DNA of 64,000 bases from Anaerolineales bacterium (GTDB lineage: Bacteria; Chloroflexota; Anaerolineae; Anaerolineales; UBA4823), in assembly GCA_016929095.1 (NCBI GenBank), contig JAFGJM010000036.1, forward strand, positions 124,001 through 188,000, given 5' to 3'. Within the stretch, counting starts at the first letter, position 1, and every line of letters begins with the position of its first letter. The notes under the pieces are model-generated. The model made no database searches and was not told the origin of the DNA. It was given only the letters and a program-made list of their open reading frames with translations. This document shows, piece after piece, positions 62,758-64,000 of this stretch. Position numbers and translations under genes: made by a program.

Positions 62758-63744
<987 letters not shown>

Positions 63745-63769
63745 TTATAATTCAATGGCTGAATTATAA
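63745..63769. promoter_or_regulatory. palindromic operator candidate upstream of gmd
   Basis: TTATAATTCA-ATGGC-TGAATTATAA, a perfect 10+5+10 palindrome, overlapping the -10 element of the gmd promoter. Its core AATTCA-N5-TGAATT is the same as at 58551-58567. Confidence 0.72.
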
Positions 63770-63790
63770 CCCGGGAGACGATTCGGTCAA
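63763..63790 (-). promoter_or_regulatory. sigma-70-type promoter of gmd
   Basis: Minus strand TTGACC (63785-63790), 16-base spacer, TATAAT (63763-63768). The spacer starts GAAT and its last base is T, as in the regulator promoter at 58565-58592. Confidence 0.72.
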
Positions 63791-63827
63791 GAGGCAAATT
63801 AATCGCTCTTGTGCTAAAATGATAGGC

Positions 63828-64000
63828 ATGTTACGGCGTATCTTTTGGGTGCTGGTTCTTTATTTGCTCTTTACGATTTCCGTAAATGCCCAAAATGCTG
63901 TCAATGCAACACTTTATCCACCTGAAACCGACGCTTTTCCCACAATTGGCGCTTATCTGGATGTGCATGATGCCCAGGGGGAGTTTATTCATAATATTCA
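63828..64000 (+). CDS. exported protein, N-terminal part only
   Basis: The only plus-strand gene. ATG 63828 opens a frame that runs off the right edge after 57 codons. A signal peptide is clear (basic MLRR, hydrophobic FWVLVLYLLFTI, likely cleavage after VNA). The mature start ATLYPPETDAFPTIGAYLDVHDAQGEFI resembles the N-terminal beta-domain that precedes VWA domains in some exported bacterial proteins, but this is a weak resemblance. It diverges from gmd. TAAAAT at 63815-63820 is a possible -10, with no ribosome site of note. Confidence 0.75.
   Translation, partial: MLRRIFWVLVLYLLFTISVNAQNAVNATLYPPETDAFPTIGAYLDVHDAQGEFIHNI

Overview
The window holds one very large glycan-assembly locus: 58 protein-coding genes and one pseudogene on the minus strand, transcribed right to left, and one partial plus-strand gene at the right edge. 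Start and stop codons overlap at many junctions (ATGA, GTGA, TAATG), so long stretches look like operons. Most genes show intermediate base composition, but four AT-rich inserts stand out. The gene content (membrane GT-C glycosyltransferases, secreted clan GH-A hydrolases with a Thr/Pro-rich linker, a bifunctional Sat-ApsK, TTG and GTG starts) suggests an uncultured or little-studied environmental bacterium, possibly Chloroflexota (Anaerolineae-like). That taxonomic guess is inference; no marker gene is present.

Layout from right to left, in transcription order. 63.8-58.0 kb: gmd (GDP-mannose dehydratase), a polyprenyl-phosphate glycosyltransferase, a flippase-like membrane protein, a large membrane protein, and a small winged-helix regulator. 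The gmd and regulator genes carry near-identical promoters with the same overlapping palindrome. 57.9-53.1 kb: fcl-like epimerase, the Wzm/Wzt ABC exporter and a capsule-type glycosyltransferase. 53.0-46.3 kb: methyltransferase, PseB-like dehydratase, RmlD-like reductase, NeuB synthase, SpsF-like cytidylyltransferase and a GT4 enzyme, i.e. a nonulosonic-acid or aminodeoxysugar block. 46.3-39.0 kb: two GT-A-like transferases, two sulfotransferases, a Gfo/Idh dehydrogenase and Sat-ApsK, the PAPS source. 38.9-31.2 kb: membrane glycosyltransferase, SDR, CMP-sugar synthetase, a NeuB-SAF protein fused to a second TIM barrel, a capsule-type transferase and a methyltransferase. 31.2-28.4 kb: a carrier protein, a class II tRNA-synthetase-like amino acid:carrier-protein ligase, a GNAT and an AAC(3)-type acyltransferase. 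28.4-22.2 kb: membrane transferase, DUF4910-type peptidase, two tandem sulfotransferases, a GT2 enzyme, and a minimal nucleotidyltransferase with a decayed HEPN partner. 22.2-16.4 kb: second CMP-sugar synthetase, hydroxyacid dehydrogenase, PLD-type nuclease, SDR, DUF115/Maf-like protein and membrane transferase. 16.0-0 kb: glycosyltransferases, a fifth sulfotransferase, an O-antigen-ligase-like protein, a methyltransferase, a PglC-size initiating phosphoglycosyltransferase, two membrane proteins, two secreted hydrolases and rfbC.

Together the genes predict a cell-surface polysaccharide built on a lipid carrier from rhamnose or fucose-type 6-deoxysugars and nonulosonic acids, decorated with sulfate, methyl groups and perhaps acyl or aminoacyl groups, and exported by the ABC transporter.

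Besides the genes, three non-coding patterns stand out: degenerate arrays with a 7-base period in at least ten gaps, some running into gene ends; a 132-bp palindromic element present twice, once in frame inside a membrane-protein gene; and the duplicated promoter-operator at 58.56 and 63.77 kb. All repeat and motif calls were made by eye and need computation to confirm.
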